Assembly: GCA_964495655.1 (NCBI GenBank)
Contig: CAZBWK010000063.1
Coordinates: forward strand, 1-25,426
Direction: 5' to 3'
DNA: 25,426 nucleotides
Source of the DNA: JAAYJR01 sp964495655
Lineage (GTDB): Bacteria > Bacteroidota > Bacteroidia > Bacteroidales > Prolixibacteraceae
Of this stretch, positions 1-7,655 are shown in pieces; positions within the stretch are counted from its first letter, which is position 1, and the number at the start of each line of letters is the position of its first letter. The notes beneath the pieces are model-generated. The model was not told the DNA's origin and ran no database searches. It saw only the letters and a list, made by a program, of their open reading frames with translations. A program made the position numbers and the translations under genes.

Positions 1-76
1 GTTCTCACATAAACTTTTTTAAACAATTGCTTTTGTGAAATTTTTGTTTAAAAAAAGTTCATGTTCGTTTCATCTG
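1..76 (-). repeat. Leader-repeat unit Z (hairpin type), cut by window edge
   Basis: Seen: this segment is identical to 16846-16920 except for one extra A in an A-run. It contains an inverted repeat with arms at 12-26 and 44-59 (AACTTTTTTAAACAA against TTGTTTAAAAAAAGTT) around a 17-nt loop. Read on the minus strand it starts with ATGAAACGAACATGA, a possible four-codon frame (Met-Lys-Arg-Thr-stop, 73 down to 59). It abuts unit A (77-194), so two units lie in tandem. The unit runs off the left edge; the equivalent copy at 16778-16920 ends at the start of a minus-strand gene, so a minus-strand gene may begin just outside the window (inference). Confidence 0.85.
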
Positions 77-194
77 ATTAAAATTAATAATTTTCAAAGG
101 TATCATTTAGCCTCTCCCGATCTCAGTCGGGGCAACTCGCATATGTTTCAATCATACTCTTAGGTCCCGATCAAAACCGGTATGCTCGTTTTAT
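77..194 (-). repeat. Leader-repeat unit A
   Basis: Seen: shares its two ends and its middle with units at 2581-2672, 14750-14841 and 14842-14934. Shared blocks on the plus strand are ATTAAAATTAATAATTTTC (77-95), CAAAGGTATCAT (95-106), AACTCGCATATGTTTCAATC (about 134-153) and GCTCGTTTTAT (184-194). A GC-rich hairpin (CCCGA 116-120, TCGGG 127-131) sits where other copies have different sequence. On the minus strand CAAAGGTA (95-102) reads TACCTTTG, a perfect match to the Bacteroidota -7 consensus TAnnTTTG, followed by an AT-rich leader and then the ATG of unit Z. Promoter function is inferred; no well-placed -33 element was seen. Confidence 0.75.
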
Positions 195-374
195 TTGTAT
201 ATTTTTCAATATTAGCAAAAAATCATTTAATCTTAACAGGTTAAGAAAATAAAATTTATTAATGACCTTCAGGCTAAACATATCGGCTGAAGTAATACCA
301 AGACATATTTTGCTGAATATTGCCTCCGCTATTAATTGAGTAGTTATCCATTCAGACAAATTTTTATTGCCTTT
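195..374. other. Gap between repeat A and the first gene
   Basis: No convincing coding region. A short inverted repeat CTTAAC (232-237) / GTTAAG (240-245) and another TTCAG/CTGAA pair near 269-291 are visible, neither followed by a clear T-run in the minus direction. The dehydrogenase gene to the right ends here, so these could act as weak transcription ends, but the evidence is thin. Confidence 0.3.
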
Positions 375-1403
375 TCATGGTATAAACACAGCTTTTATTA
401 CCGGTTCATTACCTTCCAGTATTGAACTGAAAATGGTTTTGGCATCATGAAATGAAAAGGTGTGAGTTATTATATCCTTTGCCGGGATGAGCTGTTTTTT
501 TAACAGATCAAGAGATAAATTAAAGTTTATTGCAGGTTCAGCAAAGGAGGGTTGCAGAGTGATCTTGTTAAAGATAAGGTTATTTATATCGAGAGGAACT
601 ATATTCTTGCCGCCGAAGTGCAGACCTAAGAAAGTAACTGTCCCCCCATATTTTATTATTCTGATTGCATCATGGACAGCTTCCGGGGGAGCAGTTACGA
701 TTACCCTGTCAACTCCCCGGGGAAAACTCTTTTTGATTGCCGGCCCGATATCTTCCTCAGAAGGGTCAATGATCAAGTCAGTTCCCAACTTAGCAGCCAG
801 ACCGACTCTGGCCTTTCCCCGTCCTCTGCGGCTGCTTGTCTGGGTCAATGCAACAAAACCGGCTCCCTGCAGCTTTGCCACTCTGGCTGCCATCAGGCCA
901 ATTGGTCCGCCGCCTATTATTACTACACTGCCATTCATGGGTATTCCGGCATTTACGACAGAATTCAGTGATACTGCCAATGGTTCTGTGAGACAAGCAT
1001 CAATAAAGTCAATACCGTCAAATCTGACACAGTTATTATACCTTACACGAAGGTATTGCCCCATACCTGGTTGTCCGTTAAGTCCGAACATGTTCCTGCA
1101 AAGATCAGGCCTTCCGTTTTTGCAATCATCACAACTGCCGCACATACTGCAGTCCTCCACAATAACTTTGTCTCCCGGTTTTAGATCTTTTACACCTTCT
1201 CCAATCTCTATAACCTCTCCGCTTATTTCATGGCCTAACGGCATAGTTTTATCTGTCCACTGACTTAAAAAATTGATGTCCGTTCCACATACTCCGCAGG
1301 CTTTGACTTTGACAATGACATCATTAAATCCGGGTTTTTCAAGTTTAAAGGTCTCTGTCGATAAGTCAATATATTTCTTGCCGAATAATCCTTTACTGTT
1401 CAT
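375..1403 (-). CDS. Zinc-dependent alcohol/sugar dehydrogenase, MDR family
   Basis: A 342-residue medium-chain dehydrogenase/reductase that probably oxidises a hydroxyl on a sugar, polyol or similar alcohol with NAD(P)+ in the cytoplasm. The catalytic zinc ligands are visible as Cys39 in ACGVCGTD and His58-Glu59 in PLGHE. The structural zinc lobe is complete, with Cys88, Cys91, Cys94 and Cys102 spaced C-x2-C-x2-C-x7-C. The nucleotide-binding glycine motif is GGGPIGLMAA near residue 165. Length is normal for the family (about 340-350). It is divergent from the M14 gene at 1503 and is followed downstream by leader-repeat units. A second MDR at 18211-19242 lacks the structural cysteines that this one keeps. 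The substrate cannot be read from sequence; sorbitol, threonine and galactitol dehydrogenases share this fold. Confidence 0.88.
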   Translation of the reverse strand: MNSKGLFGKKYIDLSTETFKLEKPGFNDVIVKVKACGVCGTDINFLSQWTDKTMPLGHEISGEVIEIGEGVKDLKPGDKVIVEDCSMCGSCDDCKNGRPDLCRNMFGLNGQPGMGQYLRVRYNNCVRFDGIDFIDACLTEPLAVSLNSVVNAGIPMNGSVVIIGGGPIGLMAARVAKLQGAGFVALTQTSSRRGRGKARVGLAAKLGTDLIIDPSEEDIGPAIKKSFPRGVDRVIVTAPPEAVHDAIRIIKYGGTVTFLGLHFGGKNIVPLDINNLIFNKITLQPSFAEPAINFNLSLDLLKKQLIPAKDIITHTFSFHDAKTIFSSILEGNEPVIKAVFIP

Positions 1404-1502
1404 AGCAATAAATTTTGACGGTAAATGTAAAAAAAATTGTAACCTCCGCGAATACCGGTTGATAGTAAAAAATTGTTTACTTTTAAGGCAATAAATATAC
1501 TT

Positions 1503-2543
1503 ATGAACATGAAATATGCATTATTACTGATACTTTACGGATTTTTCTGCTCATGCAGCAACCGGACAGTCATCAAAGAGGATTTTTTCAATTACCCATA
1601 CAAGAAGGTATATGACTATTATGTAATTAATGCCTGGCGTGAACTTGGAGAAACCTTGCCGGCCTATACCCCGGAGATGGTGGAGAGCCATTCACTGCTT
1701 TTAGGGAAGCTGCCCTGGGTGGATCCCGTTCCGTCGGCCGATAAAGAGATGGTGATTGGCATGACTCCCGGCTGGCCAAAAAATCCTGCCTGGCCGGACG
1801 ATCCTGAAATACCACCTCAAAAGATATTTGGTTACCGTATAACAGACCCGGGGGCTAAGGGTCATAAACTAAAGATAATACTTACATCAGGCAATCATGC
1901 CACAGAGTTTACGGGCAACTGGGTTTTAGAGGGAATGGTTAATTTTATTGCCGGAGATGCCCCGGAGGCAAAACTTCTCAGGCAAAAGGCTATATTTTAT
2001 GTGTATCCTGATGTCAATCCTGAAGGCCGTTATCAGGCTGTTCACCGGATAAACCTGCAAGCTGCGCCCGATCCAAATGCAGGCACTGACATGCGAAAAA
2101 GGGGTAATCCGGAGCTTTATGCAGCGGGTGAAGGAGACCATAACCGCATCTGGAATACCAGGGGAAAGTTTTCAACCATTGACATTATAACCGCTTCCAT
2201 GATAAAGGATACCGGAGGAGAGGCTGATTATCTGTGGGACATGCACGGCCCTCAGACTACAGGCAACTGGCGCACCCCAGGTGATGAAGCCCGTACCAAT
2301 GCTTATGCAGAAGCCTTGCTGAAAAGAGAGCCGGATATTGTTCGGTGCGGCCCTGAAAGTGGATTTAAGGTTAATGTGGCAAAAGGCCCGGAAGGCAAGA
2401 TAGGGTTGTATGTGTTGAGCGGGGAGGGACAGCGGGTAAAATATCCCTATGTTTATGAGCCGGGAGGATGGAGCCGCGAACGTCTGATGGAGTCGGGCAG
2501 AAATATAGCGCTTGCTTTTTATGATATACTTGTAAATGAATGA
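1503..2543 (+). CDS. M14-like zinc carboxypeptidase lipoprotein
   Basis: A 346-residue protein, probably an exported lipid-anchored metallopeptidase or amidohydrolase of the M14 carboxypeptidase fold. The ATG at 1503 is preferred over an in-frame TTG at 1473 because it gives a clean lipoprotein signal (MNMKYALLLILYGFFCSCS, candidate lipidated Cys in FCSC). The zinc site is visible as His132 and Glu135 in GNHATE and His248 in WDMHGP. The GDHNRIW segment resembles the substrate-binding Asn-Arg of the family. A candidate general-base Glu lies in the YVYEPGG segment near the C-terminus; that assignment is less certain. It lies 34 bp before the GH2 reading frame and may be co-transcribed with it. 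The pairing suggests glycopeptide or peptidoglycan-like substrates, but this is inference. Confidence 0.8.
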   Translation: MNMKYALLLILYGFFCSCSNRTVIKEDFFNYPYKKVYDYYVINAWRELGETLPAYTPEMVESHSLLLGKLPWVDPVPSADKEMVIGMTPGWPKNPAWPDDPEIPPQKIFGYRITDPGAKGHKLKIILTSGNHATEFTGNWVLEGMVNFIAGDAPEAKLLRQKAIFYVYPDVNPEGRYQAVHRINLQAAPDPNAGTDMRKRGNPELYAAGEGDHNRIWNTRGKFSTIDIITASMIKDTGGEADYLWDMHGPQTTGNWRTPGDEARTNAYAEALLKREPDIVRCGPESGFKVNVAKGPEGKIGLYVLSGEGQRVKYPYVYEPGGWSRERLMESGRNIALAFYDILVNE

Positions 2544-2577
2544 TTTCTGATATACCGGGATATGTATTGTTATTTTC

Positions 2578-5451
2578 ATGATTAAAATTAATTATTTTCA
2601 AAGATTTCATATAGCCTGCCCCTGTTTTAAGCGGGGGAATTTCCCGTATGTATTTGCAATCATGCTCATTTCTTTTTTGATTGGTGGCTGCAGTCCTGAT
2701 CCGGACAGATCAGTAAGGTTAATACGAACGATCAACAGCGACTGGACCTTTAATTATCTTCCCTTCAATGAGCCCGACAGCATAGTTATGCTGCCTTCTT
2801 ATGATGACTCCCGCTGGCAGGCAGTCGCAATACCTCATACCTGGTCTGTATATGAGACAACAGGGGAGATCCATCCATTTATTTACAATGCATCAGAGAG
2901 GGACGATCCTTACTGGTGGTATGGCTGGGGTTATTACAGGAAGAGGTTTTTTATCGACAGATCACTGGCTGATAAAAAGGTTTTTATAGAGTTTGACGGG
3001 GTTCAGAAATATTCAAAAGTGTATCTTAACGGCCATTATATTGGGGACCACAAAGGGGGATTTACAAGTTTTTATTTTGATATTACTGATCATATTTTAT
3101 GGGAAGAGGAGAATGTCCTTGCAGTTGCAGTTAGCAACCGGCGTAACGACAGCCAAAGGATACCTCCCATGACTGCAGGAAACTGGAATGTTTACGGTGG
3201 TATATACAGGGATGTAAGGCTGGTTGTAAAAAACAGGGTTCACATACCTTTTCAGGGCAGTTATAAACATGAAGGGGGCACATTTGTAACAACACCCCGC
3301 GTAACCAAAGAGAGTGCTGATGTGAGGGTTATTACCTGGGTGACAAATGAACAGGATAGAGGTCAGAAGGTTAAGCTTAAGACAATTGTGAAAGATGCTG
3401 AAGGTAAAGTCATAAAGGTTTTAACAGATGAGAGTGTCATTGGTCCGGGCCTGCTTGTCCAATTTGATAAACTGTTTGAAGATATAGAGCAGCCTCTTTT
3501 ATGGTCACCCGAAAATCCATATCTCTATAGTGTTAAGTCGGAGATTTTTGTTCAGGGTGAACTGGTTGATGAATATGAAAGTCCGCTGGGCTTCAGATAC
3601 TTTAACTGGGATTATGAGAATGATGACCTGTATTTGAACGGCGAAAAAATGAATATCCTCGGGACTAACCGGCATCAGGAATATCCATGGCTGGGGGATG
3701 CCCATCCCAAATGGATCGCCCGGATGGATATGTATGATATTAAATACAACCTCGGCCATAATTTTATGAGGCTGACCCATTATCCGAATGATAAATATAT
3801 GTACCAGCTGGCAGACACATTCGGACTTGTGATGGTAGAGGAGGTTCCCAATATAAAAAGTATTGATTTTGATGAGGATGTACAGCGGCAGAATGTCGTG
3901 GAGATGATAAGAAGAGACCGTAACCATCCTTCAATCTTTTTCTGGAGTATGGGCAACGAGACGACTGATGCTGCTGATTCAAAATGGGCCTTTGAAGAGG
4001 ATAGTACGCGGATAATACACCTGAGGAAGGGGGAGCAGGGGGGTGACTATGTTGAGCATACTCACGAGAACCTGGATATGGAAAATCTTTTAAGAGTTAC
4101 GATAAGGGGATGGTTTGACGAAGATGATGCCCCTGAGGGAATTGATTCCACTCCTGAAAACGGACAGCACAGCAGTAATGAGACCTGGCAGCACCGCATG
4201 GCAATGGTCAGGGGAGGCAGTGTGCGGGGACTTCTTGGTGATAATTGTGTTGCCTGGCTTTATGAAGATCACGGGGCAGACAGGGAGTATAAGAATTGTA
4301 TACTTAAGCATATCAATCCCAAAGGCTGGGTTGATATGTACCGCCAGCCTAAATATATTTACTGGCTTACAAAGGTTAATTATACCGGTATACCGACAAT
4401 TTTTATCCATCCTCATTTTTGGCGGCGCCGCTATTCGGGACAAAAAAAGGACATTCAGGTGGATTCCAATTGCGATAAAGTTGAGTTATTTGTGAATGGG
4501 GAAAGTGCCGGGATTAAATATCCCGGCAGGGATTCATTCAATACTTTGACTTTTAAGGATATATTAATTGAAGAGGGCTCCATAAAGGCAACAGGAACTA
4601 AAAATGGCAGTGAATTTTTTCATGAAGTCAGTATGCCGGGTGATCCTGCTGAAATTGTACTGGTATCTGAACAAAGAGAGATAGCAGCCGGCAGGATCGG
4701 AATTGCGATAGTTACGGCAAATATTGTCGATGATGCCGGTAATCCGGTTTTTGATGCAAATAACACCTTACACTGGGATGTTGAGGGGCCGGGTAAGCTT
4801 GTTGGCCCGGCTGTTTATGAAAGTGACATTAATAAAATTGAGGAGATGGGAGGCACCGGATATACTGTTGTACCTGTATCAAATGTTATCCGTTCAACAA
4901 ATATGCCTGGTAAGATAAAGGTTACTGTAAGTTCAGAAGGATTGGCGGGGGGGGAGTTGATCATCAATTCTGTTGAAAAGGAGAGGAAGGTGAGCTGGCT
5001 TATAGAGCCTGAGCTTTCTGATGATGGCAGGGAACCGGTAAGAAGGGATAAGAGTTTTTCTGCTGATGTTTTAGAAGTTCCTCTGACAATACTGCCTATA
5101 GAGAAGAACCATGTTTTTGATGAAAGAGAGCCCGCTGATTTCAGAAGGCAGTCAGGGCAATTTATAGCTGATCGTAATTACGGTAATTATAATACCTTCG
5201 TTGCCTATAAATATCTTTTAGACGCTCTGGCAATGAAGCTCGAGAGTATGAATGGCTACCTGGTGGCAGATGATTATAATTTTCTGATTGGACTGTATAA
5301 TGAAGTTGTTGTAGCTGAAGAGATTATTGATAAAAACAGCAGGTTGTCACTTTCAGAAAAAGAAAAATTTAAAGAAGATCATGCACGTGCAGCCCTGCTT
5401 AGGGGAAATCAGACAGATTTGGAAAAAGTGATTGAAAAATTTAGTTATTGA
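2578..5451 (+). CDS. GH2-family beta-glycosidase, exported
   Basis: Up to 957 residues, typical of large Bacteroidota glycoside hydrolase family 2 enzymes (beta-galactosidase, beta-glucuronidase or beta-mannosidase type). The N-terminal jelly-roll sugar-binding domain shows IPHTWSV, YYRKRFFI and VYLNGHYIGDHKGGF. The TIM barrel shows GTNRHQEYPWLGD, RLTHYPND and the acid/base Glu461 in SMGNET. Glu527 in TPENGQH is the best candidate nucleophile. After the barrel come Ig-like/DUF4982-like segments (about 650-810) and a helical tail. The signal peptide ends at a lipobox-like IGGC. The start is ambiguous: ATG 2578 lies at the edge of leader repeat B and gives a long, charged N-region; ATG 2662 gives a very short signal with no positive charge. 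Exact substrate unknown. Confidence 0.87.
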   Translation: MIKINYFQRFHIACPCFKRGNFPYVFAIMLISFLIGGCSPDPDRSVRLIRTINSDWTFNYLPFNEPDSIVMLPSYDDSRWQAVAIPHTWSVYETTGEIHPFIYNASERDDPYWWYGWGYYRKRFFIDRSLADKKVFIEFDGVQKYSKVYLNGHYIGDHKGGFTSFYFDITDHILWEEENVLAVAVSNRRNDSQRIPPMTAGNWNVYGGIYRDVRLVVKNRVHIPFQGSYKHEGGTFVTTPRVTKESADVRVITWVTNEQDRGQKVKLKTIVKDAEGKVIKVLTDESVIGPGLLVQFDKLFEDIEQPLLWSPENPYLYSVKSEIFVQGELVDEYESPLGFRYFNWDYENDDLYLNGEKMNILGTNRHQEYPWLGDAHPKWIARMDMYDIKYNLGHNFMRLTHYPNDKYMYQLADTFGLVMVEEVPNIKSIDFDEDVQRQNVVEMIRRDRNHPSIFFWSMGNETTDAADSKWAFEEDSTRIIHLRKGEQGGDYVEHTHENLDMENLLRVTIRGWFDEDDAPEGIDSTPENGQHSSNETWQHRMAMVRGGSVRGLLGDNCVAWLYEDHGADREYKNCILKHINPKGWVDMYRQPKYIYWLTKVNYTGIPTIFIHPHFWRRRYSGQKKDIQVDSNCDKVELFVNGESAGIKYPGRDSFNTLTFKDILIEEGSIKATGTKNGSEFFHEVSMPGDPAEIVLVSEQREIAAGRIGIAIVTANIVDDAGNPVFDANNTLHWDVEGPGKLVGPAVYESDINKIEEMGGTGYTVVPVSNVIRSTNMPGKIKVTVSSEGLAGGELIINSVEKERKVSWLIEPELSDDGREPVRRDKSFSADVLEVPLTILPIEKNHVFDEREPADFRRQSGQFIADRNYGNYNTFVAYKYLLDALAMKLESMNGYLVADDYNFLIGLYNEVVVAEEIIDKNSRLSLSEKEKFKEDHARAALLRGNQTDLEKVIEKFSY
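2581..2672 (-). repeat. Leader-repeat unit B
   Basis: Seen: starts ATTAAAATTAATTATTTTC (2581-2599), continues CAAAGATTTCATATAGCC, holds a small GC hairpin (CCCC 2619-2622 with GGGG 2633-2636) and ends with a CAATCATGCTCATTTC segment matching the other copies. Orientation matches units A, C and D (leader reading toward lower coordinates), but here both flanking genes are on the plus strand. The equivalent of the -7 box reads AATCTTTG on the minus strand, one mismatch from TAnnTTTG. The copy overlaps the possible start and signal-peptide coding segment of the GH2 gene. Confidence 0.65.
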
Positions 5452-5686
5452 TATATTTTTTCTACTTTAACAAACTAAAAATGATTTATTGAACTGAACC
5501 ATTAAAATTATGCAGGAGTGGTATGGGCAATTTCTAATCAGGGATGACTTATTTATCCGTTTATTATTGATCCCTGTAAGCCCAGGATGTTGTTACCATT
5601 ATCAGGCTTAATTACCCGGTAAAGTTTGTTTTATGTCGAAAAAATAAAAAGAAATTATAACTATGTAAATTTTTAAATTACTAAGT
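5452..5686. other. Intergenic gap upstream of isomerase gene
   Basis: A 235-bp gap without a convincing gene. It contains an inverted repeat CAGGGAT (5539-5545) / ATCCCTG (5570-5576) with a 24-nt spacer and no T-run on the plus strand, so it is a weak terminator candidate at best for the GH2 gene. AT-rich DNA from about 5630 leads to the next start. Confidence 0.35.
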
Positions 5687-6565
5687 ATGAATAAATCAAG
5701 ACGTTCGTTTATAAAAAGATCAGCAATTGGCCTTGCAGGAATTACAGCCGGAGGAATTGGAATGAGCACAAAGCTATATTCGGGCAGGCCTTCTATGAAA
5801 TTTGGGCTTGTAACATATCAGTGGGGGAAAGACTGGGACCTGCCAACATTGATCACCAATTGTGAAAAAACCGGACTGGAGGCTGTCGAACTGAGAACTG
5901 AACATGCGCACGGAGTAGAGACTTCCCTGAGCTTATCTCAACGGAAAGAGGTTAAAAAAATGTTCAAAAACAGCAACGTTACATGTGTCGGCTATGGATC
6001 AAATTTTGAATATCACAGTCCGGACAGCGCTAAATTACGTTGGAACATTGACCAGACCAAGGAGTATGTAAAACTCTGTAAGGATATTGGCTCTACAGGA
6101 TTGAAGGTTAAACCCAACACGCTTCCTCCCGAAGTGCCAGCGGAAAAGACCATAGCACAAATTGCTGCATCGCTGAATGAAGTGGGCAAATTTGCACGTG
6201 ATTACGGACAAATGATAAGGGTGGAAGCACATGGCAGGTTAACGGCAGAACTCCCCAACATGCGGGCAATCTTTGAACAGGTGACAGAAAAGAATGTCAG
6301 GATTTGTTGGAACAGCAATCCGGTTGACCTAAACCCTCCCGGAATTGAAGGTAATTTCGACATGGTGAAAAAGTGGATTGGCGACACGGTTCATGTAAGG
6401 GAATTAACTGCAGGGGATTATCCGTATGATGTGTTGTTCAAAAGGTTGGCAGGAATAAACTTTAAAGGATTTATTCTATTGGAAGCTAGCTCTGATCCGG
6501 GTGACAGAATTGTTGCCATAAAAGAGCAGCTGGCTGCTTTTAAAGAGCTGATCTCTTTTTTGTAA
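5687..6565 (+). CDS. Tat-exported sugar phosphate isomerase/epimerase-like TIM barrel
   Basis: A 292-residue protein of the xylose-isomerase-like TIM barrel family. The N-terminus carries a twin-arginine signal (KSRRSFIKRS followed by a hydrophobic Ala/Gly/Ile stretch), so a folded, metal-bound protein is probably exported by Tat. Candidate metal or active-site residues are the acidic/His segments VELRTEHAHG, RVEAHGRL, VHVREL and FILLEASSDP, the usual positions at barrel strand ends. Despite the family name, exported Bacteroidota members need not act on phosphorylated sugars; they often lie beside Gfo/Idh/MocA and ThuA proteins in sugar-modifying sets. It precedes an exported propeller protein (37 bp gap) and a DegT aminotransferase, probably as one transcription unit. 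The reaction is unknown. Confidence 0.82.
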   Translation: MNKSRRSFIKRSAIGLAGITAGGIGMSTKLYSGRPSMKFGLVTYQWGKDWDLPTLITNCEKTGLEAVELRTEHAHGVETSLSLSQRKEVKKMFKNSNVTCVGYGSNFEYHSPDSAKLRWNIDQTKEYVKLCKDIGSTGLKVKPNTLPPEVPAEKTIAQIAASLNEVGKFARDYGQMIRVEAHGRLTAELPNMRAIFEQVTEKNVRICWNSNPVDLNPPGIEGNFDMVKKWIGDTVHVRELTAGDYPYDVLFKRLAGINFKGFILLEASSDPGDRIVAIKEQLAAFKELISFL

Positions 6566-6602
6566 TTGACATTTAATGTAACTAAATTAAAGTTTTAAAC
6601 AG

Positions 6603-7613
6603 ATGGCGTTCATATTTATAGTTTTATCACTGTTCCTGTCTTTCAGGGGGGTGCCGGCAGATGAGGGTAATATTCCATACACTGTTGAAAAAATATATCA
6701 TACAGATGAGTACAGCGCTTTTACTGACCTGATCCGTTTCAATAATTTCTTTTACTGCTCTTTTCGTGTCGGCTCCGACCATGCGGGAGGAGAGGATGGA
6801 AAAGTGAGGATCATTCGTTCGGGAGACGGTGAAAATTGGGAAAATGTTGCTTTGCTGGAAAAGAGGGGAATTGACCTGAGGGATCCCAAATTATCAGTAA
6901 CTCCCGGTAAAAAGCTGATGATAATTATGGGAGGCTCTGTTTATGAAAACAGAAAGTTATTAGGACGAAAACCGCATGTGTGTTTTTCTGATCAGTCAGG
7001 ACTTGTTTTTTCTGACCCGCAGGAGGTGGCGTTCGCTAATGGCGCAGGATCTGAATTTAGTTGGTTGTGGCGTGTTACCTGGAATAAAAATGTCGGTTAT
7101 ACGGTCGACTATCAGATTGACGATGAAGATGAATGGAAAATCTTCCTGATGAGGACCACCGACGGCATAACTTTTGAAAATATCGTGCAACTTGAAGTTG
7201 ACGGGAAGCCGAATGAGGCTACTGTAAGATTTGATAAAAAAAATAATGTCAGGGTATTGATCCGCAGAGAGGGTGGGGATAAGAACGGTGTTCTTGCTCA
7301 CAGTAAATATCCTTATGATAGTTGGAACTATAATAAGCTGGATTTCAGGTTGGGAGGTCCGAATTTCGTATTTCGGGGAAATGACAAATTAATCATTGGT
7401 ACCAGAAAATATCAGGGTAAAGTTCAAACCCATCTGCTGGTGACCACTTTAACAGGTGAAATTAAAAAGGAGATAATACTTCCGAGCGGAGGAGATACCA
7501 GTTACCCGGGAATGCTGATTCATAAAAATAAATTATGGGTTAGCTACTATTCAAGTCATGAGGGTAACTCTTCTATTTACTTTACAGCTATTCCATTGCA
7601 TGATTTAAAGTAA
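6603..7613 (+). CDS. Exported sialidase-like beta-propeller protein
   Basis: A 336-residue protein with a signal peptide (hydrophobic FIFIVLSLFLSF, likely cleavage near GVPADEG). The remainder is rich in short beta-strand repeats with Asp-box-like segments (IIRSGDGENWENV near residue 68 and MRTTDGITFEN near 183), which points to a six-bladed BNR/sialidase-like propeller. RDPKLSV and WRVTWNK resemble segments of exo-sialidase-like proteins in Bacteroidota. Whether it cleaves sialic acid, cleaves another sugar or only binds one cannot be decided; a full arginine triad could not be assigned. The start is preceded by TTTTAAACAG, the same leader seen before the genes at 19242 and the pseudo-start at 16917. 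It lies between the isomerase-like gene and the aminotransferase. Confidence 0.65.
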   Translation: MAFIFIVLSLFLSFRGVPADEGNIPYTVEKIYHTDEYSAFTDLIRFNNFFYCSFRVGSDHAGGEDGKVRIIRSGDGENWENVALLEKRGIDLRDPKLSVTPGKKLMIIMGGSVYENRKLLGRKPHVCFSDQSGLVFSDPQEVAFANGAGSEFSWLWRVTWNKNVGYTVDYQIDDEDEWKIFLMRTTDGITFENIVQLEVDGKPNEATVRFDKKNNVRVLIRREGGDKNGVLAHSKYPYDSWNYNKLDFRLGGPNFVFRGNDKLIIGTRKYQGKVQTHLLVTTLTGEIKKEIILPSGGDTSYPGMLIHKNKLWVSYYSSHEGNSSIYFTAIPLHDLK

Positions 7614-7655
7614 TGTGATTTTTTCACAGGATTAATAAAACTAACCATAAAAATT

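Noticed and set aside
1..194. Insertion sequence or transposon end
   Set aside because: Inverted repeats are present but there is no transposase frame nor recognisable target-site duplication in the window; treated as a non-coding repeat family.
171..359. 62-codon minus-strand frame left of the first dehydrogenase
   Set aside because: It covers part of repeat A and AT-rich gap, has no recognisable motif and a random-looking composition.
487..1263. Long open frame (258 codons) on the plus strand opposite the first dehydrogenase
   Set aside because: It is antisense to a gene with complete zinc and nucleotide-binding motifs and shows no recognisable domain; it is a shadow frame.
5539..5576. 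Inverted repeat CAGGGAT/ATCCCTG as a terminator for the GH2 gene
   Set aside because: The loop is 24 nt and no T-run follows, so it was not called as a terminator.
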